Below, in pieces: positions 52,226 through 60,903 of a DNA stretch of 64,000 nucleotides; positions within the stretch are counted from its first letter, which is position 1; each line of letters starts with the position of its first letter. The notes under the pieces were generated by a model, which saw only the letters and a list, made by a program, of their open reading frames with translations, made no database searches and was not told the DNA's origin. Made by a program: the position numbers and the translations under genes. Source of the stretch: CAYMWF01 sp964394085 [NCBI: uncultured Gemmatimonadota bacterium] (GTDB lineage: Bacteria > GCA-2686955 > CAYMWF01); the NCBI GenBank assembly GCA_964394085.1, contig CAYMWF010000003.1, forward strand, positions 7,927 through 71,926, given 5' to 3'.

Positions 52226-53347
52226 ATGGCATCCAGCATCAAGATATCGATTTGCGTAGTAAACTGGAACACTTGTGAACTCACCAGGGAATGTGTAGAA
52301 TCGATCCTCGCCCATGCACATGAGACTTCGCTTGAAATAATTCTCGTCGACAATGGGTCCGAAGACGGCTCTCCCGATCGACTGGCCGAGTATTTCCCCG
52401 ATATAACACTGATCCGAAACAACAAGAATCTTGGATTCGTCAAAGCGAATAATCAGGCGATTGAAAAAGCCCGCGGTGAATACATAATGCTCTTGAACTC
52501 TGATACGATCGTCCTCGAGGGCATGTTCCATCACCTTGTTTCATACATGGACAGGCATTCAGGCGAAGTAGGTGGAGTTTCACCTCGTATGTTCATCGAT
52601 CGAACCCAGCTCCTCGAGCTGCCTCCCCATCCATGTTTGACACCTTTCATGTTCGCCGGCGCCGCATCCCGGGTCGGTCGTTCCTTTGCACCGTTGAAAC
52701 GGTACTGGGCGCGGAACCGGGCCGTATGGCGCGGTGACTATTCGGCGATAAAAGTTCCCGCCCTCGTCGGCGCCTGCCTGATGGTTCCCAAAGTTCTGAT
52801 CGATGGGATCGGCGGCCTGGATCCCAGATTCTTCATGTTTTTCGAAGATATGATGCTCTCCCACCGAATTCGTCAGAAAGGGCTCGATCTCGCAATTCTG
52901 TCGGAAGCCAGGTTGATACACCTGTTCAACAGGAGTGGGGAGAAAAATCCCGAAGTGGAGCAATATTTCATCGACGGAATGAAAATCGCATTTCCCGAAT
53001 TATATGGCCACATTCATTCCATCATGGGTGTAAGTGTTTACAAACTCCTTGAACGTGTCGAGCGACAACTCTGCCGTCTTGACGGGAATAATCAACCTCC
53101 CGTCAAATCACAGAAGGACAGCCTGCTCGAGTGGAATCCGGTTCGGCGAGCGGCAGGATACTTCGTGGAAATCTCTCACGATTCTGCATTCCTCGGAGTT
53201 GTCGGAGCAATAACTGAAAAACCCGCCTTCAGTCTCGAGTCCCTGATGGAACCCGAAACGGATGGACGGGTCTATTTCTGGCGCTGGACACCTTCCGGTC
53301 TCGGAGAAGGTCGTTACAGATACGGTCGTTTCAAGGTCAGTTTATAA
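52226..53347 (+). CDS. Family 2 glycosyltransferase with C-terminal beta domain
   Basis: This 373-residue protein has a GT-A fold of the rhamnosyltransferase-like type. SICVVNWNTCELTRECVES starts the domain, LVDNGSEDGS binds the nucleotide, LLNSDT is the DxD-like site, and FFMFFEDMMLSHRIRQKG carries the acidic catalytic pair. It should add a sugar to a surface polysaccharide or lipid-linked glycan from the cytoplasmic face. The odd point is an additional C-terminal segment of about 75 residues (about 298-373). It contains LEWNPVRRAAGYFVEIS and ends RYRYGRFKVSL, which looks like a fibronectin-III-type sandwich, normally an extracellular fold. Confidence 0.88.
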   Translation: MASSIKISICVVNWNTCELTRECVESILAHAHETSLEIILVDNGSEDGSPDRLAEYFPDITLIRNNKNLGFVKANNQAIEKARGEYIMLLNSDTIVLEGMFHHLVSYMDRHSGEVGGVSPRMFIDRTQLLELPPHPCLTPFMFAGAASRVGRSFAPLKRYWARNRAVWRGDYSAIKVPALVGACLMVPKVLIDGIGGLDPRFFMFFEDMMLSHRIRQKGLDLAILSEARLIHLFNRSGEKNPEVEQYFIDGMKIAFPELYGHIHSIMGVSVYKLLERVERQLCRLDGNNQPPVKSQKDSLLEWNPVRRAAGYFVEISHDSAFLGVVGAITEKPAFSLESLMEPETDGRVYFWRWTPSGLGEGRYRYGRFKVSL

Positions 53348-53398
53348 TCTGGTTACGGACGGAAACCCCGGGGAACCGGAGTTCAAAACCAGCTGCCG

Positions 53399-53956
53399 CT
53401 ATACCTCCATTATTTCTTCTTCTTTCGCCTTCAGCACATCATCGATCTTAGCGATAAAATCATCCGTCTTCTTTTGTATGTTATCAGCAGCTTTATGAGC
53501 GTCATCCCGGGGGATGTCCCCGTCTTTTTCACCCGCTTTCAGAAAGTCGTTCGCATCCCTCCTGATGTTCCTTATAGCGACCTTGCTATCTTCTCCCATT
53601 CTCTTGGAGATTTTCACAAGCTCTTTTCGACGCTCTTCGGTCAGGGCCGGTATGGCCAGTCGTATCACCGGTCCGTCTACCGAAGGATTCAAACCTAGAT
53701 CTGAGGCTTGAATAGCCTTCTCAATCAGGGGTGTGGAGCTGCGATCCCAAGGCTGGATCACGATAAGCCTAGGCTCGGGAATGCTGATGTTCGCCATCTG
53801 TTTTATCGGACTCATCGTACCATAATAATCGACGCTGATTCCATCGAGTATGGCAGGCGTCGCTTTGCCGGTGCGAAGTCTTGCCAGATCGTTCCTCAAA
53901 TGTTCAAGGGTCTGATTCATTTTGTTTTCTGTTTCTTCATATATTTCTTGAATCAT
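53399..53956 (-). CDS. frr: Ribosome recycling factor
   Basis: This 185-residue factor splits post-termination ribosomes with EF-G. ATG 53956 with AAGGA upstream gives the standard family length; the longer frame to 54070 overlaps pyrH. Motifs include NDLARLRTGKATPAILDGI, the hinge region ISIPEPRLIVIQPWD and the C-terminal helix KDGDIPRDDAHKAADNIQ. It lies 4 bp after pyrH, the usual pairing. It ends convergent with the glycosyltransferase gene. Confidence 0.97.
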   Translation of the reverse strand: MIQEIYEETENKMNQTLEHLRNDLARLRTGKATPAILDGISVDYYGTMSPIKQMANISIPEPRLIVIQPWDRSSTPLIEKAIQASDLGLNPSVDGPVIRLAIPALTEERRKELVKISKRMGEDSKVAIRNIRRDANDFLKAGEKDGDIPRDDAHKAADNIQKKTDDFIAKIDDVLKAKEEEIMEV

Positions 53957-53960
53957 AACT

Positions 53961-54653
53961 TCATTCCTTCCGTACCAAAGTTCCGATCCGCTCCCCCTCG
54001 AGAATCTGAAATACCGCATTTTTCTTGCTGAAGTTGAATACAATGATCGGAAGGTCATGATCCGCAGCAAGAGAAAACGCGGTTGAGTCCATAATCCTCA
54101 AGTTTTTTTCAATCGCTTCCCTGTGAGTAAGTTCCGGAAAAAATCGCGCCGATTCGTTCTTTTCCGGATCGCTGTCAAATACACCATCCACCTTTGTGCC
54201 CTTTAAAAGCACGTCGGCACCGATCTCGAGCGATCGCAGGACCGCCGCTGTATCTGTAGTAAAAAAGGGATTACCGGTTCCACCCGCGAAGATCACGGGT
54301 CTACCATCGGAAAGGTGCTTTTTCGCACCGGAGGCGTAGGCGTTCTCAGCCCAGAATGGAGCCGGCGGTGGCACCATGAGCACCGGATCAAGGCCGTGCT
54401 TCCTGAGAGCTGCTCGAAGAAGGATTCCGTTGATGCAGGTCGCAAGCATACCCGCAGTATCCGCTTCGACCCTTTCTACGTTCTTCAGGGATGCTCCCCT
54501 GAGAATGTTACCCCCACCTATGACGACGGCAACCTGAACGCCGTTCGATACAATTCCGGAAATCATGTTCACGACGTTTTCCATGGCATTCTTAGCCCCG
54601 AAAAACGCCTCTCCACTGAGTTTAAACAGGATCCGCCGAAAAACGGGTTGCAT
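53961..54653 (-). CDS. pyrH: UMP kinase
   Basis: This 230-residue amino-acid-kinase-fold enzyme phosphorylates UMP to UDP. Motifs include ILFKLSGEAFFG, VVIGGGNILRG, FAGGTGNPFFTTDTAAVLR and LLKGTKVDGVFDSDP. The start codon overlaps the tsf stop by one base (TAATG), showing translational coupling. Length is normal. It is part of the rpsB-tsf-pyrH-frr cluster found in many bacteria. Confidence 0.97.
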   Translation of the reverse strand: MQPVFRRILFKLSGEAFFGAKNAMENVVNMISGIVSNGVQVAVVIGGGNILRGASLKNVERVEADTAGMLATCINGILLRAALRKHGLDPVLMVPPPAPFWAENAYASGAKKHLSDGRPVIFAGGTGNPFFTTDTAAVLRSLEIGADVLLKGTKVDGVFDSDPEKNESARFFPELTHREAIEKNLRIMDSTAFSLAADHDLPIIVFNFSKKNAVFQILEGERIGTLVRKE

Positions 54654-55246
54654 TATTCTCCGAGCTTGTACCTGGTGAACCGCTTTACCGAGATATTCTC
54701 ACCGAGCGACGACACGGCTGCGCCGATCACGTCGGAAACCTTCAGCGTGGAGTCTTTTACATATTCCTGTTCGAGCAGGCAATTCTGAACGTAGTATTTT
54801 TCGAGCATGCCCGTGGCGATTTTGTCCAGAATATGTTCGGGTTTGCCGGTGTTCCGCGCTTGCTCCATACAGATCGATTTTTCTTTCTCGATCAATTCGG
54901 ATGGCATGTCATCACGACTTACGGAAATCGGATCGGCCGCAGCGATCTGCATTGCGATATCATGAACCAGGACCTTGAATTTATCTGTTTTTGCCACGAA
55001 ATCAGTTTCGCAGTTTATCTCAACGAGCACGCCAAGTTTTGCACCGGGGTGGATATAAGCCTCTACAACCCCCTCCCGTGCTGCTTTAGCTGCCCTTTTC
55101 GCTGCTTTTGCTATACCCTTTTTCCTGAGGTATTCCACAGCCGGTTCTTCTTCACCATCTGTCTGCATCAAAGCCTGCTTACAGTCCATCATCCCCGCAC
55201 CGGTGCGTTCTCTAAGTTTCTTGATCATCTTCACATCAACACTCAT
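54653..55246 (-). CDS. tsf: Elongation factor Ts (short form)
   Basis: This 197-residue nucleotide-exchange factor for EF-Tu has the N-terminal MIKKLRERTGAGMMDCKQAL helix-TDF region (RTGAGMMDCK) and a single core subdomain with INCETDFVAKTDKF. At under 200 residues it lacks the second core subdomain of the E. coli protein, a common short form in several phyla. It follows rpsB by 17 bp. Confidence 0.97.
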   Translation of the reverse strand: MSVDVKMIKKLRERTGAGMMDCKQALMQTDGEEEPAVEYLRKKGIAKAAKRAAKAAREGVVEAYIHPGAKLGVLVEINCETDFVAKTDKFKVLVHDIAMQIAAADPISVSRDDMPSELIEKEKSICMEQARNTGKPEHILDKIATGMLEKYYVQNCLLEQEYVKDSTLKVSDVIGAAVSSLGENISVKRFTRYKLGE

Positions 55247-55263
55247 GGATTTCTCTCTCCTCC

Positions 55264-55992
55264 CTACTGGGACATTCTTGCCGCAGACGAGGCTCCCCTC
55301 TTGCTTCCTCGTTCGATGCCTTCCAGTACCGCATCCGCTATTTTCCCGGTTATCAACTGAATCGCCCGGATCGCGTCATCGTTCGACGGGATCGGCCAGG
55401 AAATCTCCTCGGGGTCGGAATTGGTATCGAGCATTGCGATAACGGGTATGTTCAGCTTGTTGGCTTCGGCAACCGCAATCCGCTCTTTTTTTGTATCTAC
55501 CACGAAAACCGCTGACGGAAGACCGTTCATATCCTTAATCCCGTTGAGAAGACGGCCCAGTTTGTCCTGTTCCCGTCTCATTGTCAGGATTTCTTTCTTC
55601 GTCCTGTTGCCGTAACCGAGTTCGGAACGTTCCATTTCCTCCAGATTCTTGAGCTGCTTGATACTCTCGAGAATTGTCCGGAAATTGGTTAGCATTCCTC
55701 CCATCCACCGTTCAGTGACATAGAACATACCACAGCGTTCGGCTTCGCCCTGAACAGTCTCCTGACATTGCCTCTTCGTCCCGACGAAAAGTATGTTTCC
55801 ACCCGCTATGGTGGTTTCCGTCACGAACTTGCATGCATTGTCGAGGGCCTTTTGCGTTTTCTTGAGATCAATGATATGTATGCCGTTTCTTTTCATGAAG
55901 ATGTATTTTTTCATCTTCGGATTCCAACGCCTGGCCTGATGCCCAAAATGAACTCCTGCTTCGAGAAGTTCTTCGAGAGTTATGACTGACAT
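55264..55992 (-). CDS. rpsB: 30S ribosomal protein S2
   Basis: This 242-residue protein has the family N-terminus TLEELLEAGVHFGHQARRWN, the YIFMKRNGIHIIDL strand, RWMGGMLTNF and the C-terminal IPVIAMLDTNSDPEEISWPI. GGAGG precedes the ATG. The 153-bp gap to rpsI (55993-56145) holds no gene. It contains a CCCGG/CCGGG hairpin (56060-56077) that could serve leader control by S2, which is known in other bacteria but is only a suggestion here. Confidence 0.98.
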   Translation of the reverse strand: MSVITLEELLEAGVHFGHQARRWNPKMKKYIFMKRNGIHIIDLKKTQKALDNACKFVTETTIAGGNILFVGTKRQCQETVQGEAERCGMFYVTERWMGGMLTNFRTILESIKQLKNLEEMERSELGYGNRTKKEILTMRREQDKLGRLLNGIKDMNGLPSAVFVVDTKKERIAVAEANKLNIPVIAMLDTNSDPEEISWPIPSNDDAIRAIQLITGKIADAVLEGIERGSKRGASSAARMSQ

Positions 55993-56145
55993 TCTGAAAC
56001 CTCCGCAATACCGGGTTGTACCACCATCCCCTTCTCAGCCTTCCAAACCGTCACCGGCACCCGGGAAGGAATCCGGGAATGTGTGTGCTTGAAATCGAAA
56101 TAGACTTCGCCGATCCTTAAATATGGAATGCGGCTCCTGTCCTGC

Positions 56146-56535
56146 TTATCTCTTCGAGAACTGGAAACGTTTTCTCGCTTTTGCCAGTCCGTATTTTTTT
56201 CGCTCTTTCATCCTGGAATCGCGGGTCAGGTAGCCCGCCTTCCTCAGTTCGGCTTTGAGATCATCATCCATCGCAGCAAGAGCCCTGGCGATTCCGTGCC
56301 TCAGAGCACCGGCTTGTCCGGACTTACCGCCGCCTTGAACGCTCGCGATAATGTCGCAAGAATCCCTCTGGTTCGTGAGTTCGATAGGCTGTTCAACATG
56401 AACGACGAGAACGCGTCTGTTGAAATACTCCATCAAGCTCATTCCATTAACCTGGAAATTACCCTTGCCAGGCGTAACGGACACCTTGGCTATCGCATTT
56501 TTCCTGCGACCGGTTGCATAACCACTATGTATCAA
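56146..56535 (-). CDS. rpsI: 30S ribosomal protein S9
   Basis: This 129-residue protein has GYATGRRKNAIAKV at the N-terminus, VQGGGKSGQAGALRHGIARAL in the middle and the C-terminal basic tail KKYGLAKARKRFQFSKR that reaches the P-site tRNA. The start is TTG at 56535, with GGAGG eight bases upstream; the next in-frame ATG lies beyond the conserved N-terminus. It follows rplM by 27 bp. Confidence 0.97.
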   Translation of the reverse strand: MIHSGYATGRRKNAIAKVSVTPGKGNFQVNGMSLMEYFNRRVLVVHVEQPIELTNQRDSCDIIASVQGGGKSGQAGALRHGIARALAAMDDDLKAELRKAGYLTRDSRMKERKKYGLAKARKRFQFSKR

Positions 56536-56562
56536 AACTTCAACCTCCCGAAGGTCGCCCTC

Positions 56563-56994
56563 TTAAATTTCAAGCACCTCTGGTTGCTGTGCTTTATGCG
56601 GATGCTCAGGGCCTTCGTATACTTTCAATTTTTTAAACATCTTTCTGCCGAGACGATTATGAGGCAGCATGCCCCGAACCGCATGCTCGATTACCCATTC
56701 CGGTTTTTTAGCCATCATTCTCTGAAACGTCAGCTCTTTCAGTCCGCCTGGATAACCTGAGTGACGATAATACCGCTTTTTCTCACTCTTTTTTCCGGTA
56801 AGCCGGATTTTCTTCGCGTTGATTACAATCACATGATCACCATGATCCTGATGGGGTGAGAAAGCGGGTTTGTGCTTACCCCTCAGCAGAACTGCAATTT
56901 TACTCGCGAATCTTCCAAGGACCTTGTCCTCTGCGTCGACAATGTACCATTTACGGGTAATGTCTTCGTTCTTTTCAATATAAGTTTTCTGCAT
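56563..56994 (-). CDS. rplM: 50S ribosomal protein L13
   Basis: This 143-residue protein starts at ATG 56994, with GGGAGG five bases upstream; the longer open frame to 57036 has no such site. Family motifs are [49 protein letters not shown] and [20 protein letters not shown]. It is the first gene of the ribosomal operon, behind the promoter at 57076-57047. Confidence 0.98.
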   Translation of the reverse strand: MQKTYIEKNEDITRKWYIVDAEDKVLGRFASKIAVLLRGKHKPAFSPHQDHGDHVIVINAKKIRLTGKKSEKKRYYRHSGYPGGLKELTFQRMMAKKPEWVIEHAVRGMLPHNRLGRKMFKKLKVYEGPEHPHKAQQPEVLEI

Positions 56995-57046
56995 ACACAC
57001 CTCCCGACCGCCCACGGACAGCCGATCTTGCCACAAGAAACCGGAA

Positions 57047-57076
57047 TCTATACTATAAATACTGGAGTTCTGTCAA
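57047..57076 (-). promoter_or_regulatory. Promoter of the rplM-rpsI operon
   Basis: On the minus strand a perfect TTGACA (57076-57071), an 18-bp spacer and TATAGA (57052-57047) lie about 50 bp before the rplM start. It could drive the genes down to frr. Confidence 0.65.
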
Positions 57077-57135
57077 GCTGAATCTATCGAATTCACAGGA
57101 TTATTGAAGCTCCGTTAAAAAGTTCCGGGACCATA

Positions 57136-58215
57136 TCATGTATTGGAATCAGACCCTCCGAATGCACCGACGGCGATATTCTTCAGGCCGTTCGGCCCGT
57201 GAAACGGGGGGGAAATCAAACCCTTCTCTGTAATTATACCTGTTATCAATGACGCCGGAGTTATATCGAAAGCCGGGGCGAACACTTTAACGCCGTCCGG
57301 CGCGACCGGGACGCCGGTGAACCGGGTCACTTCTTCAGGGGAACGTTCCTCGATAGGTATTCCGGTTCCATCCTCCAGAGAGAGATCGATAGTGGAGTAA
57401 GGAGCCACGACATAGAACGGAATTTTGTGATATCGTGCATTAACCGCGAGAGAGTAGGTTCCGATCTTATTCGCAGCATCACCATTCGCGGCAATCCTGT
57501 CAGCTCCTACAAAGACAGCATCAATAGCTTTCCGCTGCATGAGAAATGCGGCCGTCGAATCACATATGAGAGTTACATCGATGCCGGCCTGCAGTAATTC
57601 CCACGTCGTCAACCGTGCGCCCTGAAGAAGCGGTCTTGTTTCATCGGCATATATTTGTATCTTCTTACCCTGTTTCATTGCAGTAAAAAACACAGCCAGT
57701 GCGGTTCCGTATCCGGATGTCGCCAATCCGCCTGCATTACAGTGTGTCAAAAGCCTGTCACCATTATTGACGAGTTCAGCGCCGAAAGATCCGAGGGCTT
57801 CGCACATCCTTTCATCTTCTTCCAAGATGGCCAGCGACTCATCCACAAGACTTTGCACTTTTTCCTCTGGATTTTCTTTTACGTTCGAGGTTTTGTGCAG
57901 ACGATCCAGCGCCCAGATCAGATTCACCGCCGTCGGTCGTGCCGAAGCCAGTATTCGTCGTGCCGTTGATAATGCCTCATCGAGATTCTCACAAGGTTCT
58001 TCTCTTTCGAGCCACCGGACACCCGCAAGAGCAAGCCCCATAGCACCTGCTATACCGATGGCAGGCGCTCCCCTGACCTGGAGCTTGAGAATTGCATCGG
58101 CAATATCCTCCGGTGTTTCGCATTCTCTGTAAACGACATCCCCGGGTAACCTGGTTTGATCAATCAACACCACGATCCGTCGGTTTTTGTCCCAATTGAT
58201 GGTTTTAGTCTTCAC
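57136..58215 (-). CDS. mtnA: S-methyl-5-thioribose-1-phosphate isomerase
   Basis: This 359-residue enzyme of methionine salvage turns 5-methylthioribose 1-phosphate into the ribulose form. Motifs are LQVRGAPAIGIAGAMGLALA near residue 50, THCNAGGLATSGYGTAL with the catalytic Cys near 160, and FVGADRIAANGDAANKIGTY with the catalytic Asp near 240. Length and motifs fit MtnA better than the related eIF2B-like or ribose-1,5-bisphosphate isomerases. No other salvage gene is in the window, so the pathway cannot be judged here. Confidence 0.95.
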   Translation of the reverse strand: MKTKTINWDKNRRIVVLIDQTRLPGDVVYRECETPEDIADAILKLQVRGAPAIGIAGAMGLALAGVRWLEREEPCENLDEALSTARRILASARPTAVNLIWALDRLHKTSNVKENPEEKVQSLVDESLAILEEDERMCEALGSFGAELVNNGDRLLTHCNAGGLATSGYGTALAVFFTAMKQGKKIQIYADETRPLLQGARLTTWELLQAGIDVTLICDSTAAFLMQRKAIDAVFVGADRIAANGDAANKIGTYSLAVNARYHKIPFYVVAPYSTIDLSLEDGTGIPIEERSPEEVTRFTGVPVAPDGVKVFAPAFDITPASLITGIITEKGLISPPFHGPNGLKNIAVGAFGGSDSNT

Positions 58216-58280
58216 CTCAGTCTGGTCTCCCCGCGGACATTCCGCATAAGATCTGGTCCCACATAATCAACACCGCTCCT

Positions 58281-58889
58281 TCATGGAACAATGATTTGTC
58301 TTTTCAGGTTTGTCAACATGGTGAGAAACAACGGAACCGGGAGCCCTACGACATTGTAATAGCAACCTTCGATACGCTTCACCAAGGTAGCGCCGAAACC
58401 CTGAATACCATAGGATCCCGCTTTATCGTCACACTCACCGGTGTCCATATACCACCGTATCTCTTCTTCTCCGAAATCTCTGAACTCAACGCTCGTCGTC
58501 TCAGAAGCGACGAGAAGTTTTTCAAGGGACGGATGGTGGAGGGCCAATCCTGTAATAACGAAGTGAACTCCACCTTTCAGCATGCGCAGCATTGCTTCAG
58601 CTTCGTCCCGGTCAGAAGGTTTCCCAAGCTGGCGGCCGTTCTTGAATACAATGGTATCCGCAGCCAGGATGGTCGAATCGGGATACGTCTCTCTTACTGC
58701 TTCACATTTCCCGCAGGCCAACTTCTCCGCCTGAAGTCGCGGCGGCAGGGTGCTGCTCAACCGCTCCTCGAATTCCGGCGGTTCGACCCGGAATTCGAAT
58801 CCGATCTGCTTCAGAATCGACCGTCGGCGTGCTGATTCGGAAGCGAGAATGAGATCCAGCCCCCTTGACATAACATGCCTGGCTTTCAA
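58281..58889 (-). CDS. maf: Maf family nucleotide pyrophosphatase
   Basis: This 202-residue house-cleaning enzyme hydrolyses non-canonical or pyrimidine nucleoside triphosphates. The signature is ILASESARRRSILKQIGFEF near the N-terminus, then AADTIVFKNGRQLGKPSD and SYGIQGFGATLVKRIEG. The ATG at 58889 overlaps the dtd stop as ATGA; an in-frame ATG at 58871 (MSRGLD) is possible. Which Maf subclass (dTTP/UTP or 7-methyl-GTP) cannot be decided with confidence. Confidence 0.93.
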   Translation of the reverse strand: MKARHVMSRGLDLILASESARRRSILKQIGFEFRVEPPEFEERLSSTLPPRLQAEKLACGKCEAVRETYPDSTILAADTIVFKNGRQLGKPSDRDEAEAMLRMLKGGVHFVITGLALHHPSLEKLLVASETTSVEFRDFGEEEIRWYMDTGECDDKAGSYGIQGFGATLVKRIEGCYYNVVGLPVPLFLTMLTNLKRQIIVP

Positions 58890-59329
58890 AACTCTTTCTC
58901 CAGAATTATTGTAACTGGGCCATCATTCACAAGTTGAACTTTCATTTGCTTTCCAAATACACCCGTTTCGACATTAAAACCCTGCAATCGAAGCTTTGCT
59001 ACGAATTCCAAGTACAATCGTTCACCCAGTTCCGGAGTCGCCGCTTTTATAAAACTCGGACGTTTCCCTCTCTTAACGTCTCCATAAAGTGTAAACTGCG
59101 AGACAACCAGGAATTCTCCTCCGACATCCTCGATCGACCTGTTCATCCTCCCTTCGGCATCCTGGAAGATCCGAAGTCCCGCGCATTTCCCGGCAACCCA
59201 CTCCACCTGCTTGGTAGTATCCTCCCGGGCAATACCGAGCAATACCAGAAGACCCGGGCCGATAGCGCCGGTTACGGCACCGTTTACCTTAACAGATGCT
59301 TCAGTCACTCTCTGGACGACGGCTCTCAT
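58886..59329 (-). CDS. dtd: D-aminoacyl-tRNA deacylase
   Basis: This 147-residue enzyme removes D-amino acids (and glycine from tRNA-Ala) from mischarged tRNAs. It has the N-terminal MRAVVQRVTEASVKVNG, the active-site SQFTLYGD segment and the NDGPVTIILE C-terminus with the Gly-Pro motif that ensures chiral proofreading. Length is typical. It is coupled to maf by a 4-bp overlap, a pairing of two quality-control enzymes. Confidence 0.96.
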   Translation of the reverse strand: MRAVVQRVTEASVKVNGAVTGAIGPGLLVLLGIAREDTTKQVEWVAGKCAGLRIFQDAEGRMNRSIEDVGGEFLVVSQFTLYGDVKRGKRPSFIKAATPELGERLYLEFVAKLRLQGFNVETGVFGKQMKVQLVNDGPVTIILEKEF

Positions 59330-59428
59330 TTACCCTTTAACACTCCACCACGGGTGCTGCGCAACAAATCGTTCGGCTGGTATATCTCTGCCCCGACAAG
59401 CAGTTCGATTCTTAGTGCAAGGACGACC

Positions 59429-60139
59429 TTAAAAACGATAAAGCAATCCGGCTGAATACTCGGGGAATTTAACAGGATCCCCGCTCGTATAAACGAAATT
59501 AAAGTATCCTTCCATAAAAATTGAACACCGGAGAGCGGGAATCTCGACCTCCAGCCCTCCAGCGCCTTTCAAGCCCCAGAGGATCACATTTTCGACCATA
59601 GATTCATCAAACCCATCGGGATTGCCTGATCCGACCGGTCGCGTCGTAAGAAGTCTGAATCCGAAGCCGCCTCCCAGGTGAAGAGAGACGGGGCTTAATG
59701 GCGGATCGTAGAACCTGTACATCGCCAGCAGACCGAACTCAGTATCTTTGAAATCAACACCTGCCGACTCGCCCTGAAAAATGGTACTCACTTCGTCACT
59801 GGAATGACGGACGCTCAAACGGAGAGGCAGGGGTCTTATAAACTCAACCTGCAGAAGGGCCGTGAATGTTACCGGCGTTCCCGGTTCGCAGGGGAATCCG
59901 GTTGTTTGCTCAAAATTTCCATCATAAAGAAGACTCCCTGCTGCAAATCCTGCTCCGACCACCGGACCCGCAACTGCAGGTGACATGCTTACATGACAGG
60001 ATAAGACGAGCAAAATACCAACAATTATAATGAAAAAACCGTCGAATCTCGTCCTTCGGTGACGGTGTGAAGGAAATCCGACCTGAAGAAGACTTAAACC
60101 CCGTTCACTTTTTCTTTTTTTCGGATACAGATTCATCAT
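59429..60139 (-). CDS. Probable outer-membrane beta-barrel protein
   Basis: I do not recognise the family. The 236-residue protein has a basic N-terminus and hydrophobic segment (about 35-58), which would be a long signal peptide. The remainder is made of alternating strands (PLPLRLSVRHS, FGLLAMYRFYD, VSLHLGGGFGFRLL, GAGGLEVEIP, CSIFMEGYFNFVYT) and ends in AGLLYRF. A terminal aromatic residue and amphipathic strands are the mark of an outer-membrane barrel. It has about eight strands, so it would be a small barrel. It is followed by maf-dtd and preceded by pgeF, which gives no functional hint. Confidence 0.6.
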   Translation of the reverse strand: MMNLYPKKRKSERGLSLLQVGFPSHRHRRTRFDGFFIIIVGILLVLSCHVSMSPAVAGPVVGAGFAAGSLLYDGNFEQTTGFPCEPGTPVTFTALLQVEFIRPLPLRLSVRHSSDEVSTIFQGESAGVDFKDTEFGLLAMYRFYDPPLSPVSLHLGGGFGFRLLTTRPVGSGNPDGFDESMVENVILWGLKGAGGLEVEIPALRCSIFMEGYFNFVYTSGDPVKFPEYSAGLLYRF

Positions 60140-60150
60140 TATTACTCCAC

Positions 60151-60903
60151 CTAGGAGATAAAACCGGCGAAAGTCACCATTCGTCCCGCCTTAGCTCCTT
60201 CTCTCCGATATGAAGGAAACTTCTCACCACCACAGATTGTGCAGTGGTGTGAAATGTAAATATTGTTCGGAAGGACACCCGCTCCTTTCAACTGCAGGAT
60301 TGCAAGGAGCTTTAAATCGAGAAAAAAAACGCCGGTGCGACAGTCTACGACATCCGGCCATCGCTCTGAAAAGAGCTTCGCCAGGTCGGCGGATATCTCG
60401 TAACAGCACGAACCGGCGGCAGGTCCGATTATTGCAAATATTTGATCGAAACACGCTTCAGCTGTTTTTTCAGCGCCTTTTTTCACGATGGAGGAATATA
60501 ATCCGCGCCAGCCTGCATGGATGGCGGCGACCCTCCTCTTTCCCGATTCATCAACCGATGCAGAGAATATTATCACCGGTGCGCAGTCGGCTGTAACAAC
60601 TGATACTGCCAACCGCGGCACCCCGGAAACGACGCCGTCAGCTTCGGGCCTGCAATCCTGTTGGCCACCGCTGTAAGAATCTTCCCAACGGATGACTCGA
60701 TCACCATGAACCTGCGTGACCTGCGCAATCCCATCGAGGCCCAGCGATCCGACAATTTTCGACAATTCACCCCGGTCGGGACAGTCGAGTAAAAAACCGT
60801 GTGAGAAATCTTCTGGAGGATCAGGAAGGTCAGCTGCCAACATGCGGCATCCACGTAATACATTTTCCGAAAACCCGATATCAGGAATCTCGTCCGGCTT
60901 CAT
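60151..60903 (-). CDS. pgeF: Peptidoglycan editing factor PgeF (YfiH/DUF152)
   Basis: This 250-residue protein of the multicopper-polyphenol-oxidase-like fold removes wrongly added residues (L-Ser for L-Ala) from peptidoglycan precursors in E. coli. Zinc-site motifs are VHGDRVI, VTADCAPVIIF and AAIHAGWRGLYSSIVKKG. ATG 60903 has AGGAGG seven bases upstream, so the gene overlaps the end of rel by 23 bp. A second in-frame ATG at 60924 is less likely. It is co-transcribed with rel. Confidence 0.92.
   Translation of the reverse strand: MKPDEIPDIGFSENVLRGCRMLAADLPDPPEDFSHGFLLDCPDRGELSKIVGSLGLDGIAQVTQVHGDRVIRWEDSYSGGQQDCRPEADGVVSGVPRLAVSVVTADCAPVIIFSASVDESGKRRVAAIHAGWRGLYSSIVKKGAEKTAEACFDQIFAIIGPAAGSCCYEISADLAKLFSERWPDVVDCRTGVFFLDLKLLAILQLKGAGVLPNNIYISHHCTICGGEKFPSYRREGAKAGRMVTFAGFIS

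Noticed and set aside
53348-53398. CTGGTT/AACCAG inverted repeat between the glycosyltransferase and frr as a shared terminator
   Set aside because: The arms are six bases with a loop of more than 30 nt and there is no T-run on either strand.
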